This document shows positions 19,908 to 29,532 of a DNA stretch of 64,000 nt, piece after piece (positions within the stretch are counted from its first letter, which is position 1; each line of letters opens with the position of its first letter). The notes below the pieces were generated by a model. It saw only the letters and a program-made list of their open reading frames with translations. It did no database searches and was not told the DNA's origin. The DNA is from a bacterium A37T11. Lineage in GTDB: Bacteria > Bacteroidota > Bacteroidia > Sphingobacteriales > Sphingobacteriaceae. The stretch is from positions 56,449-120,448 of the forward strand of contig FOBR01000018.1 of assembly GCA_900109895.1 (NCBI GenBank). Direction: 5' to 3'. The translations under genes and the position numbers were made by a program.

Positions 19908-20774
19908 ATGTCACTTATAAACAATCCAAAGTGGTTATCAAATTTTGCCTTTAATTATGAACGGCCAGAACATATACCTCAAAAAATTTTTAACGAGGTT
20001 AATCAGGATCTTGATAAAATACAAAATGGCAAACCACTTATTTCAGTAATTATTGCTGCCTGGAATGAAGAAATTAATATTCTAAAATGCATTGCCAGCA
20101 TAGCGAAAACTAAATTCCCACATCCTATTGAAATCATTGTTGTTAATAATAATTCGGCCGACGCAACCCAGCAAACCATGGATAAATTGCATATTAAAGG
20201 ACTCTTTGAACGAAATCAAGGTTGTGGTCCCGCAAGGCAGCTAGGTCAGGAGAATGCGCAGGGAAAATATATTTTGCTTGCGGATGCCGATTGTCTATAT
20301 CCTCCCCAATGGGTCAATGAAATGTATCAGGTGTTAAGTAGACCAAATGTGGTCTGCGTTTATGGACGTTATTCTTTTATTAGCGAACCTGGTTTTCCTA
20401 GATGGCAACTTTTTATATTAGAAAAACTAAAAGATATTGTGGCGGAGTTTCGTCAATTATACCGACCATATTTTAACACTTATGGACTTAGTATGGGATA
20501 TATTAGAGAGCTGGGGTTAAAAGTAGGGTTTATAACCACCAAATTTTGGGGTGATGATGGACAACTATGTTTAGGATTAATGAAATATGGAAAAGTTAAG
20601 CAGGTAAGGAGTCACAAAGCCCGTGTATGGACCGGGCCACGAACCCTTCAACGGGATGGAAGTTTATATGATGCTTTCATGCTTAGAATTAAGAGGGAGT
20701 TAAAACGTTTTCATAAATATTTTGGTTCCAAACTACCGGATGACGCCAGGCATAAATCAAAAAGCGGTAATTAA
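19908..20774 (+). CDS. Family 2 glycosyltransferase
   Basis: A 288-residue soluble GT-A enzyme. ISVIIAAWNEEINI begins the domain near residue 45, VVNNNSADATQQ follows near 80, and GKYILLADADCLYPP near 120 contains the DxD site. TKFWGDDGQLCLGL near 205 has the acidic pair used as base region in this family. The last 40 residues are basic (RIKRELKRF), suggesting membrane contact. It stands alone on the plus strand, and its stop overlaps by 4 bp the stop of the convergent GT4 gene. Sugar specificity is not readable. Confidence 0.87.
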   Translation: MSLINNPKWLSNFAFNYERPEHIPQKIFNEVNQDLDKIQNGKPLISVIIAAWNEEINILKCIASIAKTKFPHPIEIIVVNNNSADATQQTMDKLHIKGLFERNQGCGPARQLGQENAQGKYILLADADCLYPPQWVNEMYQVLSRPNVVCVYGRYSFISEPGFPRWQLFILEKLKDIVAEFRQLYRPYFNTYGLSMGYIRELGLKVGFITTKFWGDDGQLCLGLMKYGKVKQVRSHKARVWTGPRTLQRDGSLYDAFMLRIKRELKRFHKYFGSKLPDDARHKSKSGN

Positions 20775-21916
20775 TTTTGAGTCTCCATTGAGTTGTAAAT
20801 AGTAAGCAGCTGTAGCGCGGCTGTTCGCCAGCTAAATGATGCGATACGGCTTAGACCTTTTCGTTTTAATGTAATTTGTAACTCTTGGTCTGAAATAATT
20901 TTTTCGATTCCATGAGCTATATCCATAGGGTCATGCGGGTTTACCAACAAAGCAGCATCGGCTGCGATCTCAGGCATACAGGAAGTATTAGAAGTAATTA
21001 CGGGTGTATTACAAGCCATAGCCTCCAAAATAGGTAATCCAAAACTTTCTCTTAATGAAGGGTACAAAAAAAGTGTGGAGGCATTATACATCAAAGGCAT
21101 TTGATCTGAGGGAACAAACCCTGGGAAAATAATATAGTTTATAAGATTAGTCTGCCCATGTTTCTCTAATATTACAAGCACATCTGCCCGTTCATAATCC
21201 AAGATCACTAAAGGTATAATAACTTTACATGACTTGCAATATTCCATAAAACCAATAATTACATGATATGTATTTTTCTTTGGAGCAGTATTTCCCAGGA
21301 ATAATATAAAAGATTCTGGCAGCGAATATCTTTTTTTAAAATTTGCAATATCTTCGTATTGATAAAAATGATTAAATTTATCATTTACACCATTATAAAT
21401 TACCTGCAACTTATTTTCCGAAAGATTCAGGCGTTTAACTATAACATCTTTCTCAAAATTAGAGACAGTAATGACCACTTGACTTTTTCTGGCTACCGGC
21501 GGAACAACCAAACGCCTATAAAGATTTCCTAGGTTTTGATAAGCACTTCCTTTAAAATCTACTTTTTCAAGATATATAATGTCATGTAGTGTAAGTATAA
21601 GCGGTATACTAAGAAAAAGAGCAGAAGTATTGCACGTTGAATGTAGAAAATCCAGATTGAATATTTTAACCATCTTTGGCAATTTACATTGCTCCCAATC
21701 GGCATAAGAAGATGCCTTAAAAGCACATATTGTAAAGTTTTGTGTTTCGATAACACATCTATCATCCACGTCGGCTCTAACGAAAATCACATACTGATTT
21801 ATTTTGTCAATCTGCTGAAGATGTCTGATTAGTTCTAGGGCAACGACCTCCATTCCATGTTTCTTCTTGCGAAACAAACGCTGTGCCTCAATACCTATTC
21901 GCAGAGGCTTATTCAT
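20771..21916 (-). CDS. Family 4 (GT-B) glycosyltransferase
   Basis: This 381-residue GT-B enzyme shows RIGIEAQRLFRKKKHGMEV at the N-terminus (acceptor domain loop), LHDIIYLE near 110, SNFEKDVIVKRLN near 152 and the C-terminal donor-site motif SLRESFGLPILEAMACNTPV near 285, with the E-x7-E pair. FLGNTAPKKN near 205 marks the start of the second Rossmann domain. The sequence resembles mannosyl/rhamnosyl transferases of the WbdA/MtfB kind. It is the last gene of the long minus-strand glycan operon, and its start overlaps the upstream gene's stop by 4 bp, which suggests translational coupling. Confidence 0.9.
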   Translation of the reverse strand: MNKPLRIGIEAQRLFRKKKHGMEVVALELIRHLQQIDKINQYVIFVRADVDDRCVIETQNFTICAFKASSYADWEQCKLPKMVKIFNLDFLHSTCNTSALFLSIPLILTLHDIIYLEKVDFKGSAYQNLGNLYRRLVVPPVARKSQVVITVSNFEKDVIVKRLNLSENKLQVIYNGVNDKFNHFYQYEDIANFKKRYSLPESFILFLGNTAPKKNTYHVIIGFMEYCKSCKVIIPLVILDYERADVLVILEKHGQTNLINYIIFPGFVPSDQMPLMYNASTLFLYPSLRESFGLPILEAMACNTPVITSNTSCMPEIAADAALLVNPHDPMDIAHGIEKIISDQELQITLKRKGLSRIASFSWRTAALQLLTIYNSMETQN

Positions 21917-23139
21917 AGTTCATTAAGATGATTATTGGATGGATTTGTTTGGTCATTTCGATAATAGTGTGTAGTTGCTACCGAAATTTTATTTGCTTTC
22001 TTTGACTTTATTAGTGAAAACAGCTGAAAATAAATAAATACCGGAATATTCAATAATGACCGGTAAATAGGTCTTGGTGCTTTATAATAACGCAATGAAA
22101 ATAAAAAACCAATAAAAAATGCGAAAAATGCTCCTATCCAATACAACGCCATATGTTGGAAAAAAATGATATCAATTATCATAAAAATAAACGAAAATAA
22201 CAACATCAAAAATAAGGGTGGCCTAAGATAAAAAATTGCGTACAACGTTTGATTCCAATTAAGATGGAACAAACCATTTATTAGCAACCCAATTCCAAGC
22301 CTATAATATTTAAACCAAGTATATATCCATCGGGCACGTTGCTTAACCAATTGGTCTGACCTGGAGGTCTTTTCATCATATACAACAGCTTTTTCAGCAA
22401 AAGCCACACGGAGTTGCCTTTTCAGAATTTCCATTTGCAAAACCTTGTCAAAGCCGGCCCCTTCAATTTTCAAATCTTCCAGGCATTCGCGGTAAAGTGC
22501 CGTAGTAAATGCCATTCCAGAACCAGAAAGAGCAGCCGAAGAGCCCAATGCAAAGAGAAGTTTCCGATCAATAAAGCGGTAATATATATCACTGGCTGCA
22601 TCAAGGCATGCATAGGTTGAATCAAGATTTTTTGCCATCCTTATGCCTTGTATTGCTTTGAAACCAAGCGCAAAGTAAGCATTAAGCTCGTTCAGGTATT
22701 CCTTATCTACTAAGTTATCACTATCAATAATGGTAAGATGTGTATGAGGCCTTTTAAAATGCTGAATGGCATAAAAATGAGATTTTGTATTTCCTGACAA
22801 GATCTCTTTGGGTCTAAGGAGCAATACTTTCTCATTATTGAATTGCAAACCGGATATATCACAATTATCGGCAACCACATAGATCAAATAATTTGAATAA
22901 TTAAGTCTCAACAAAGTTTCCACAACGGCCGGCAACAAATCAACTTGCATATAAGCCGTTACAATAATTCCATAGTCATATTCACTAACCAGCTTTTGAG
23001 GAACACATCTAACAGGCCGTTTAAATAGCGCAATTATTCCAAGCAGCAAAGGCAATATTAAATGTGCGCCAAATAATACCTGTATTACAACCCAACAAAT
23101 TAGCCATACTTGCATACGTAGTAGTTTTAGCTCAATCAA
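21913..23139 (-). CDS. Family 2 glycosyltransferase with membrane spans (cellulose-synthase-like)
   Basis: The protein has an N-terminal span (about residues 10-37), a GT-A domain and three or more C-terminal spans (about 285-385). Motifs: YGIIVTAYMQVDLL near 55, LTIIDSDNLVDKEYL near 135 (DxD), GSGMAF near 205, then QRARWIYTWFKYY near 270, which corresponds to the Q(Q/R)xRW motif of processive GT2 synthases. The tail is basic and low in complexity. A processive or membrane-bound synthase is likely. The gene overlaps both neighbours by 4 bp, so it belongs to the operon core. Confidence 0.88.
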   Translation of the reverse strand: MIELKLLRMQVWLICWVVIQVLFGAHLILPLLLGIIALFKRPVRCVPQKLVSEYDYGIIVTAYMQVDLLPAVVETLLRLNYSNYLIYVVADNCDISGLQFNNEKVLLLRPKEILSGNTKSHFYAIQHFKRPHTHLTIIDSDNLVDKEYLNELNAYFALGFKAIQGIRMAKNLDSTYACLDAASDIYYRFIDRKLLFALGSSAALSGSGMAFTTALYRECLEDLKIEGAGFDKVLQMEILKRQLRVAFAEKAVVYDEKTSRSDQLVKQRARWIYTWFKYYRLGIGLLINGLFHLNWNQTLYAIFYLRPPLFLMLLFSFIFMIIDIIFFQHMALYWIGAFFAFFIGFLFSLRYYKAPRPIYRSLLNIPVFIYFQLFSLIKSKKANKISVATTHYYRNDQTNPSNNHLNEL

Positions 23140-24323
23140 TAAACCAACCGAATAGCCTCATAAATTTTTTCCACACTATTTTCCCAGGAATGTTCAAGAG
23201 CAAAATTCCTTCTCTTTAAAGCAATGCCTTTATCGCTTATTAAAAGGCATTCTTTAATTAAAGCAATATAATTTTGTTTTGTCTCTGCAAGATAAACATA
23301 ATTTTCAAAAAACTGCATAGTCACGGTTTTTGTGGCTACTACAGGCTTTCCCATCGCCAGGTATTCATCTATTTTACGAGGATAATTTCCTTCAGTGACT
23401 TCGTTGACCATTTGCGGATTGATACACACATCAAAGGCCTGTATGTAAGCAGGTAAGTCGCTTAATGGCTTCTTACCAAGAAAAATAACATTTTTAAGTG
23501 TATGCAATGGACTAACTTTATAAGTATCATCTTCTTGCCCAACAAGAACTATCGTCCAATCAGGCTGCTGCTGTGCAATATATAGCAGAATAGCTTCGTC
23601 CAGGCGTATACTTTGCAATGCGCCGACATACCCAATAATTTTTCCTTGGATATTACTGAGGTCGGCAGGCCGTAACCTTTCAATTTCAGGATTAAATATA
23701 TCCAGATTACATCCTTGGCCTACATTGTAAGAGTGTGTATTATATTGTTGACAGTATGCTGATAAAAACCCAGAGTTAGCAACACAGACGTCACTTTTTG
23801 AAATTAACAAAGGTTCGAGGACAGTTCCGTGCTTTTTCCAATAATCAACGCCAATCATAAAATCTCTGGAATAATATAAACTTAATTCGGGTTTTAAAAA
23901 ATCTTTCAGATAAAATGCCTTAAAAATCTCATTATCGTTAAACAAAATAAAATTTTCAACTCCTAATTTATTCAGGATCCGCTTAATTGATTCAGCAAAT
24001 TTTCTATTATTATATCGGTTAAAAAAATTGAATAAACGGGGGCTTTTTATCCAATTGATAGACTCTACCATACAATCTGGAAAAAAATTCCAGAGATTTT
24101 CAGACAGCTTCACAAGGCCTAGTTCTTTTCCCTTAATAATATTGATCCGTTTTCTAATTTTGGGATCATTCTTATGCCTTATTAAAGTGATGCGATCAAG
24201 TGGCGAATTTACATAAAGCACTCTATTACGCTTACTAAATTCAAGGGCAATATCCTTGCAGTTGCTCCCAATGTCTGTATCCCATGCCTGTTGGCCAACA
24301 ATAACAATAAATGCATTTTCCAT
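23136..24323 (-). CDS. GT-B glycosyltransferase (GT4-like)
   Basis: A 395-residue GT-B protein. The N-terminal half has NAFIVIVGQQAWDTDIGS and RVLYVNSP. The C-terminal Rossmann domain starts near IIGYVGALQSIRLDEA (about 230), with WTIVLVGQ, and ends with RKIDEYLAMGKPVVATK, the sugar-nucleotide site. The classic E-x7-E is reduced to DEYLAMGKPV, as in several bacterial exopolysaccharide transferases. It is coupled to the downstream GT2 by a 4-bp overlap and sits 19 bp from the GT2 at 24343. Donor unknown. Confidence 0.85.
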   Translation of the reverse strand: MENAFIVIVGQQAWDTDIGSNCKDIALEFSKRNRVLYVNSPLDRITLIRHKNDPKIRKRINIIKGKELGLVKLSENLWNFFPDCMVESINWIKSPRLFNFFNRYNNRKFAESIKRILNKLGVENFILFNDNEIFKAFYLKDFLKPELSLYYSRDFMIGVDYWKKHGTVLEPLLISKSDVCVANSGFLSAYCQQYNTHSYNVGQGCNLDIFNPEIERLRPADLSNIQGKIIGYVGALQSIRLDEAILLYIAQQQPDWTIVLVGQEDDTYKVSPLHTLKNVIFLGKKPLSDLPAYIQAFDVCINPQMVNEVTEGNYPRKIDEYLAMGKPVVATKTVTMQFFENYVYLAETKQNYIALIKECLLISDKGIALKRRNFALEHSWENSVEKIYEAIRLVY

Positions 24324-24342
24324 GATTTACAGATTGTTGCGT

Positions 24343-25119
24343 TTATTTGGACATCATAAAATAATTATAATAAAATTTGATGTACCGGTATGAAGTAACC
24401 GCCATTGTAATAGCAAAATTTTGGCTGTATCTCCAAAATTTTCGCTTCATAGTGCTAGGTTCCGAGGAAGTGTTGATCTGCTCAAATACCGACTTATAGT
24501 TAGTAAAAAGTAAACCCCGTCCTTTTCGTTTTAAAACAGATAACATCATGTCATATTCTGTATTTTCAGGGTTTTTTCCCTCAGGGTATCGACCAAATTT
24601 TTCCAGGAAATTACTTCTCCGCATATGAGGATGATCACTGTATAACGGTATTTTGTCCAAACCGTCGCCCCATAACTTAAAAATCATTTCTGAAAAACCT
24701 AATTTATAAGGTCTAAGTCGTGGATAATTCAAATAGGAATAAAAGCGCACCATATCCAATCCTGAATCATCATCCAAAATTTTTCTTCCATTAATTAAAT
24801 GTTTAACTGCATCTGGCAAAATCACAAAATCTTCTTGTACGTACAGCGTATATTCTGTCTTTATTGCATCCTGCCCTTTATTAATGTTCTGTCCAAGTCC
24901 CCCATTTTGAGGCGCAGTTATCAGCTTAAAATCAAATTCCTTATTAAGCTCTTTCATATAGTCAATATGTTCCTGCTTGCTGCAATCGTCAGAAACAATG
25001 ATTTCCTTAAAGCTACAGCGCTGTTGCGCAAAAGAATTCAATAATCTTTCCAGGGATTTACTGCGGTTATAATGTGTAATCAGTAAAGACACATCCTCAA
25101 AATGATAACTATCCTGCAT
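24343..25119 (-). CDS. Family 2 glycosyltransferase, short
   Basis: This 258-residue GT-A enzyme has VSLLITHYNRSKSLERLL near residue 10, VSDDCSKQEH near 40, NGGLGQNINKG near 71 and TLYVQEDFVILP near 92, where QED occupies the DxD place. The rest is poorly conserved, with an aromatic C-terminus. Specificity is unknown. It lies between the GT4 gene and the acyltransferase gene in the same orientation and with short gaps, so it is part of the operon. Confidence 0.85.
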   Translation of the reverse strand: MQDSYHFEDVSLLITHYNRSKSLERLLNSFAQQRCSFKEIIVSDDCSKQEHIDYMKELNKEFDFKLITAPQNGGLGQNINKGQDAIKTEYTLYVQEDFVILPDAVKHLINGRKILDDDSGLDMVRFYSYLNYPRLRPYKLGFSEMIFKLWGDGLDKIPLYSDHPHMRRSNFLEKFGRYPEGKNPENTEYDMMLSVLKRKGRGLLFTNYKSVFEQINTSSEPSTMKRKFWRYSQNFAITMAVTSYRYIKFYYNYFMMSK

Positions 25120-25152
25120 TGTTTAACTATTTTAAATAAGAAAAAAAAAAAT

Positions 25153-25767
25153 TTAAACTTTCTCCCACAGCATCTTTTGTGCATTATAACGCTTAATTAC
25201 ACGTGCCGGATTGCCAACCACTACTGAAAATTCAGGAACGTCTTTCGTGACAATGCTTCCTGCCCCCACCACTGCATGGCGGCCAATGGTTACCCCTGCC
25301 GTGACCACACTGTTAGCACCAATCCAGACATCATCTGCTACGATAATTTGACGGAAGCTCACTTCTTGTTTCCGGGGCGACATCTGAACATCTTCATATC
25401 CATGATTCAAACCAGACAAAACAACATGTTGTGCAAACATCACGTTATTACCAATACTTATAGGTCCAATAACAACATTTGCGATGCCGATGATTGTATT
25501 TTCTCCAATGGTCACATCTCCCACGCCATTATTGATGGTTGCAAAATCTTCAATGACAGAATTTTTTCCCAAAACAAAATTATTATATGGAAAAACATCC
25601 ATCCGAGTACAACGTTTTATCACAGTTCCTTTTCCACGTTTGTGCTTAAAAGGGTTCATAAACCATTTTACCCACCACCTTGGTCGATGCTCATTCTTTG
25701 GCATCATCATATAAAGCGCCCATTTTTTTAAGCTGGGATTTGCTTTTATTCTGGAGACTATAGACAT
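25153..25767 (-). CDS. Hexapeptide-repeat (left-handed beta-helix) acyltransferase, WcaF/WbbJ-like
   Basis: Across residues 60-190 the sequence has repeated isoleucine/valine hexads such as IGENTIIGIANVVIGPISIG and VTIGRHAVVGAGSIVTKDV, which form the left-handed beta-helix. The catalytic His is probably in SGLNHGYEDV near 118, as in maltose/galactoside O-acetyltransferases. C-terminal VVGNPARVIKRY is the usual end of the family. It would O-acetylate (or otherwise acylate) a sugar of the surface polymer. A 33-residue membrane peptide gene lies 14 bp upstream of its start. Confidence 0.9.
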   Translation of the reverse strand: MSIVSRIKANPSLKKWALYMMMPKNEHRPRWWVKWFMNPFKHKRGKGTVIKRCTRMDVFPYNNFVLGKNSVIEDFATINNGVGDVTIGENTIIGIANVVIGPISIGNNVMFAQHVVLSGLNHGYEDVQMSPRKQEVSFRQIIVADDVWIGANSVVTAGVTIGRHAVVGAGSIVTKDVPEFSVVVGNPARVIKRYNAQKMLWEKV

Positions 25768-25780
25768 AAGGACACGTATT

Positions 25781-25882
25781 CTAATTATTTATTTTATCCG
25801 CTTCTTTGGATATTTTAAATCCCTTGAAAAACCCGTAAACCAGTCCAAACAACATTGGTAAAAACAGTATCGAAAAAGGCAT
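25781..25882 (-). CDS. Small hydrophobic 33-residue protein (predicted)
   Basis: A short ORF fills most of the gap between the polymerase and acyltransferase genes on the same strand. It starts with ATG at 25882, 11 bp after the polymerase stop, and ends with TAG at 25781. The peptide begins MPFSILFLPMLFGLVYGFFK, one membrane-span-sized stretch, then a charged tail (KGFKISKEADKINN). No Shine-Dalgarno is visible, which is usual in this genome. The clean fit in the gap and the membrane-plus-basic-tail design favour a real small membrane protein. I know no family, and codon evidence in 33 codons is weak. Confidence 0.45.
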   Translation of the reverse strand: MPFSILFLPMLFGLVYGFFKGFKISKEADKINN

Positions 25883-25892
25883 ATTTAATAAA

Positions 25893-27341
25893 TTAATTAA
25901 GAATCTTTTTTATACTTATTTCCCGATCAAAGTGCTGACCCAAAAATACCAGGGCCCATGACACGTAAACTATAAAAGATGAAGGCTGATTGTTGATCAC
26001 CTCATTGCCATAGCTACAAAAAAATACACCTCCAAGTCCTGCCGTGAGGGCAATTAATCGAATCCTCAGACCAGTGTCTTTTATATTCCATACAATTCCA
26101 CAACATTTCCCAAGAATATAGCACATAATTCCTAACCAAATGGCCAAACCAAACGTTCCATACATAGCCCATACCTTAACCCAATAACTATCGGGCTGAA
26201 TACTTGAAAGATAAGAGCCTCCATTATATTTAATGCCGTAATAGCCAATGGTACCCAAACCATCTCCAAATGGCTTATTACTTAAATAATCACCTAAAAT
26301 TTTTTGACTATTAAACCGGACGTTTAATGATGCATCTTGCGGATCCAATGCTGAACGCAACCGATATATATTATAACTACCATTACCAATAGATGTAAAT
26401 TTTAAAAAACTCAGGAATAAAGCCAAAATAATTCCTCCGACAGCCATCACCTTAAAATTCTTCGTAAGGAATATCGCTATTGCGGCTCCTGTTACAATAA
26501 CAAACAATGCACCTCTTGTTCCAGAAATTAGCATTCCGTAAAAAAACAGCAAAAACAATCCAAAATATACTAAACGTTTCCACCATTTAATTGGCCCAAA
26601 AGCAAGAATCAAAGCAATTACGCTCATTTGAGCCTGTGAGGCGCCAAATTGTCCGGCATCACTATAAAATGAAAACACCCTAAGTTGCCCCCACAAAACG
26701 TGCGTAATCGCTCCTCCCTCATCCAAAAAACGTTGTTCACCCGGAAATAAACCATAATGAATTTGTTTATAGCCGTTCAGTGCTGATATAGCAGAAAATA
26801 TCAATATAACCTTTAAAAACGTATCTAAACTGTTTACCTTTTTAAAAACAACCAGACAAATTGGTGCTATCAATAGCGGATACAAAGCGGCAGTCCTAAA
26901 TTCTCCCAGGGCACCTACAAAATTTGCTGATGGGTTGAAAAGTTCAAACACAGAAATGATCATCCAAAAAAACAACAAATAGGTTAAATCAATCCCTAAA
27001 AAAGACCAATCTGCCTTACTATACCTAAAAAGCGCAACAATCCAGGTTAACACTAAAATGACTTCTACAAAAATTCCATAATTAATTCCACCAATTTCAC
27101 GTCCCAGCGCTGTCATTGAAAATCCCAAAAGAAGTAATGAATATATTCCTATAGATGGCTCATTAATTAAAAAAAGAAAATATAACAACGAAAAGGCTAG
27201 CACCGTTAACAATAAAGTTGCCATTATACTTACTTTAGATGTAAGTATACTAATTAATAGTGGCAACAAAACGCCAAGAGTACCTACCAAAATTAAATTC
27301 CATTTACTAATTTTTACGGAATTGCTTAGAAAATACTTCAT
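25893..27341 (-). CDS. O-antigen/exopolysaccharide polymerase, Wzy-like
   Basis: A 482-residue membrane protein with about 10-12 hydrophobic segments and a large soluble loop (roughly residues 320-395) before the last spans. This layout is typical of Wzy polymerases and WaaL ligases. LISGTRGALFVIVTGA near 270 and the loop with NKPFGDGLGTIGYYG near 355 match the Wzy_C/O-antigen ligase signature (GTRG, and G-x-G before an aromatic). With a flippase, chain-length protein and phosphoglycosyl transferase in the same locus, polymerase is more likely than ligase, but the two cannot be split by eye. Next gene upstream is the Wzz/Wzc-like protein 17 bp away. Confidence 0.85.
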   Translation of the reverse strand: MKYFLSNSVKISKWNLILVGTLGVLLPLLISILTSKVSIMATLLLTVLAFSLLYFLFLINEPSIGIYSLLLLGFSMTALGREIGGINYGIFVEVILVLTWIVALFRYSKADWSFLGIDLTYLLFFWMIISVFELFNPSANFVGALGEFRTAALYPLLIAPICLVVFKKVNSLDTFLKVILIFSAISALNGYKQIHYGLFPGEQRFLDEGGAITHVLWGQLRVFSFYSDAGQFGASQAQMSVIALILAFGPIKWWKRLVYFGLFLLFFYGMLISGTRGALFVIVTGAAIAIFLTKNFKVMAVGGIILALFLSFLKFTSIGNGSYNIYRLRSALDPQDASLNVRFNSQKILGDYLSNKPFGDGLGTIGYYGIKYNGGSYLSSIQPDSYWVKVWAMYGTFGLAIWLGIMCYILGKCCGIVWNIKDTGLRIRLIALTAGLGGVFFCSYGNEVINNQPSSFIVYVSWALVFLGQHFDREISIKKILN

Positions 27342-27358
27342 AGGGCTGATTTAAAGGA

Positions 27359-29503
27359 TCAGGTAAGTTTTACTTTATTTAAAATCCATCCCAAAAATCC
27401 AGGATGGTCTTTTAAATAATCAGCATGCATTTTGTCTGAAGCCGAGATTTTACTTTCAGAACCAAAAACCCCAATAATCCGTTCAGAAAACATCAACCAC
27501 TCTTTAGCCTTATTAAAATCATTTAAGCTTTCTATATCGATGATAACAATATCAAATTCACGCCTAAGGATTTCAAATCCGGCTTTTAAACTATTCGGAT
27601 CTTTTATTTCCAAAAGGGAGCTATTTGAAGAATTCTTTCTCAGCAGCGTAATAAGGTCTTCTGCCATAATTTCTTTCTTTGCTAAAAAGGTATCAAAATT
27701 TTGAAAAGACTTTTTATTTTCACCAGCGTTAACAGAAAACAAGTTGTCAGTACTTTCAGAAATCATTAAGACTTTTCTGCCAAGCAAAGCGAATGAATAT
27801 GCTAAACTTGAGGCAGTAAATGTTTTTCCCTCTGAAGATGAAAGGCTGGTGATACCCAATATCTGACATTTATCCCTCCCCAATTCCTTGTCAAGTTCAA
27901 ATCGCAAAGAGCGTATGAAATCCATGTACATCGCATAACCCTGAACGTTAATTTCATCCGACCATATTCTACTCAAATTGATATTCTCTTTTGGCAATAG
28001 ATTAATAATACCGATCACTCTGCTACCTGTTGCAGACGCAAGCTGCTTGGCTGTATAAATACGGTCGTCAAATACAAAAATAACCGTCAGAACTAAAAAA
28101 CATAGAGAAAATGCAGCAAAACCCGAAATTGCACTTAACACTAATAAATGTGGCTTTTTGGGTTCGCCCTCTATACCCGCTTCAACCAATGTAAGCTTAA
28201 GGCCGGTATTATTAATAAGAGATGCCTGATTATACCTATTTAAAGCTTCGGTATATTCTTGATTAGCAAAAGCCGATTCTTTCACCAAATTTTGTACACT
28301 TGCATCGGCGGGCATCATAGCATTGTATTTACCCCTTAAATTATTAATTTCATTTTGAATAGATGACACGCTATTTTCTGCCATAGACAATTCAGTTTCG
28401 AGCTTAAGACGATCCTGTATTAAACTTTGTCTATTTGCTTGTGAATTTGCACTTCCACTTGACGATGATACAGACACCGCTGCTGCCCGTAAATTCATTA
28501 ATGAATCTACCAGTGCTTTGTCTTTTGGTTTAAAACCATTATCTACATACCTTCTATTTGCTACTTGCAATTGGTTATCCAAGTCAATCAGGTGATTGTT
28601 AGAAACAAGCGGACGTGTACTTACATCCTGGTCATTTGGATTTTGTAATTTTATATTAATATCATTTATAGCACCCTTCAAAGAGGCAATTTGCCTTCTC
28701 ACATCCGAAGACTGATTCTCATATTTCAGAATCTGCTCATACATAATATCCCCCTGGGTACCACCTGCACTTATTCCTGTATTAGACGAATAAACCGCTA
28801 GCTGCGCATTTTTCTCATCCATTACTCTTTTTTTATTCTGAACAATAGAATCAAGGACCACTAAAGACCGCTGATCCTGGGACGATTTGGATGAATTATA
28901 TTGAGCAATGAAGTCCAAACTAAGGTTATTCACTACAAATAAAGAAAGATCCGGATTTTCAGAGTCAAACCTTACATTGATGTATCCAAGCTCTTCCCTT
29001 ATTTCAAAGTTTAAATCATCTAATAAGCTTATATCATCATAACCCATAGATTTCACTAAAGAAGCCAATTTTAATTGCCTGTCATCCCTTTCGGTCAATA
29101 ATGAGTGATTTATTAAACGAGCTTTATATTCCTGAATGGCATTTTGGCGTTGGCTTTTAGAAAGCGCTGAGACATCATCCGAATATTCTCTAAATGATTG
29201 GTCAGGGTTTTCAAGATCATGTATAATCAGACGGTATGAAAGCATATCCAGTTGCCTTTTTATGCCCATCATATCTCTAACCCTATTCAATTGTTGCAGT
29301 TCAGCCTGCCTACGATCCTGCCCGTTTTCAGAAACCAGTTGCGATGAAATAACCGAATTTGTACCAATAGTTGCTGTTGAATTGTATACTTCAGGTAAAT
29401 CCTTAACCAGAAAAAATGTAATTATAATTGCTATTAAAGGAGCCAGGATCAATAACCAAATGAACCGAAGCAGAAATTTTAATAAACCATTTATATCTAT
29501 CAT
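27359..29503 (-). CDS. Chain-length determinant/Wzc-like protein with degenerate tyrosine-kinase domain
   Basis: The 714-residue protein has the Wzz topology: a first span near residues 12-32, a long periplasmic coiled-coil region (about 35-450) and a second span near 455-480. A cytoplasmic P-loop domain (about 540-714) follows. The Walker A motif is present (SSSEGKT, Lys560). The Walker A' motif, which in BY-kinases reads like LLIDADLR, is replaced by VLMISEST, so its aspartate is missing. Walker B-like IVIIDIE is visible near 660. There is no C-terminal tyrosine cluster, and the protein ends GWILNKVKLT. It likely controls polymer length or export without normal autophosphorylation. It follows the short TolC-like gene by 29 bp. 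Confidence 0.85.
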   Translation of the reverse strand: MIDINGLLKFLLRFIWLLILAPLIAIIITFFLVKDLPEVYNSTATIGTNSVISSQLVSENGQDRRQAELQQLNRVRDMMGIKRQLDMLSYRLIIHDLENPDQSFREYSDDVSALSKSQRQNAIQEYKARLINHSLLTERDDRQLKLASLVKSMGYDDISLLDDLNFEIREELGYINVRFDSENPDLSLFVVNNLSLDFIAQYNSSKSSQDQRSLVVLDSIVQNKKRVMDEKNAQLAVYSSNTGISAGGTQGDIMYEQILKYENQSSDVRRQIASLKGAINDINIKLQNPNDQDVSTRPLVSNNHLIDLDNQLQVANRRYVDNGFKPKDKALVDSLMNLRAAAVSVSSSSGSANSQANRQSLIQDRLKLETELSMAENSVSSIQNEINNLRGKYNAMMPADASVQNLVKESAFANQEYTEALNRYNQASLINNTGLKLTLVEAGIEGEPKKPHLLVLSAISGFAAFSLCFLVLTVIFVFDDRIYTAKQLASATGSRVIGIINLLPKENINLSRIWSDEINVQGYAMYMDFIRSLRFELDKELGRDKCQILGITSLSSSEGKTFTASSLAYSFALLGRKVLMISESTDNLFSVNAGENKKSFQNFDTFLAKKEIMAEDLITLLRKNSSNSSLLEIKDPNSLKAGFEILRREFDIVIIDIESLNDFNKAKEWLMFSERIIGVFGSESKISASDKMHADYLKDHPGFLGWILNKVKLT

Positions 29504-29532
29504 AGTGATTTATAGATGTGCTAATTTATTAT

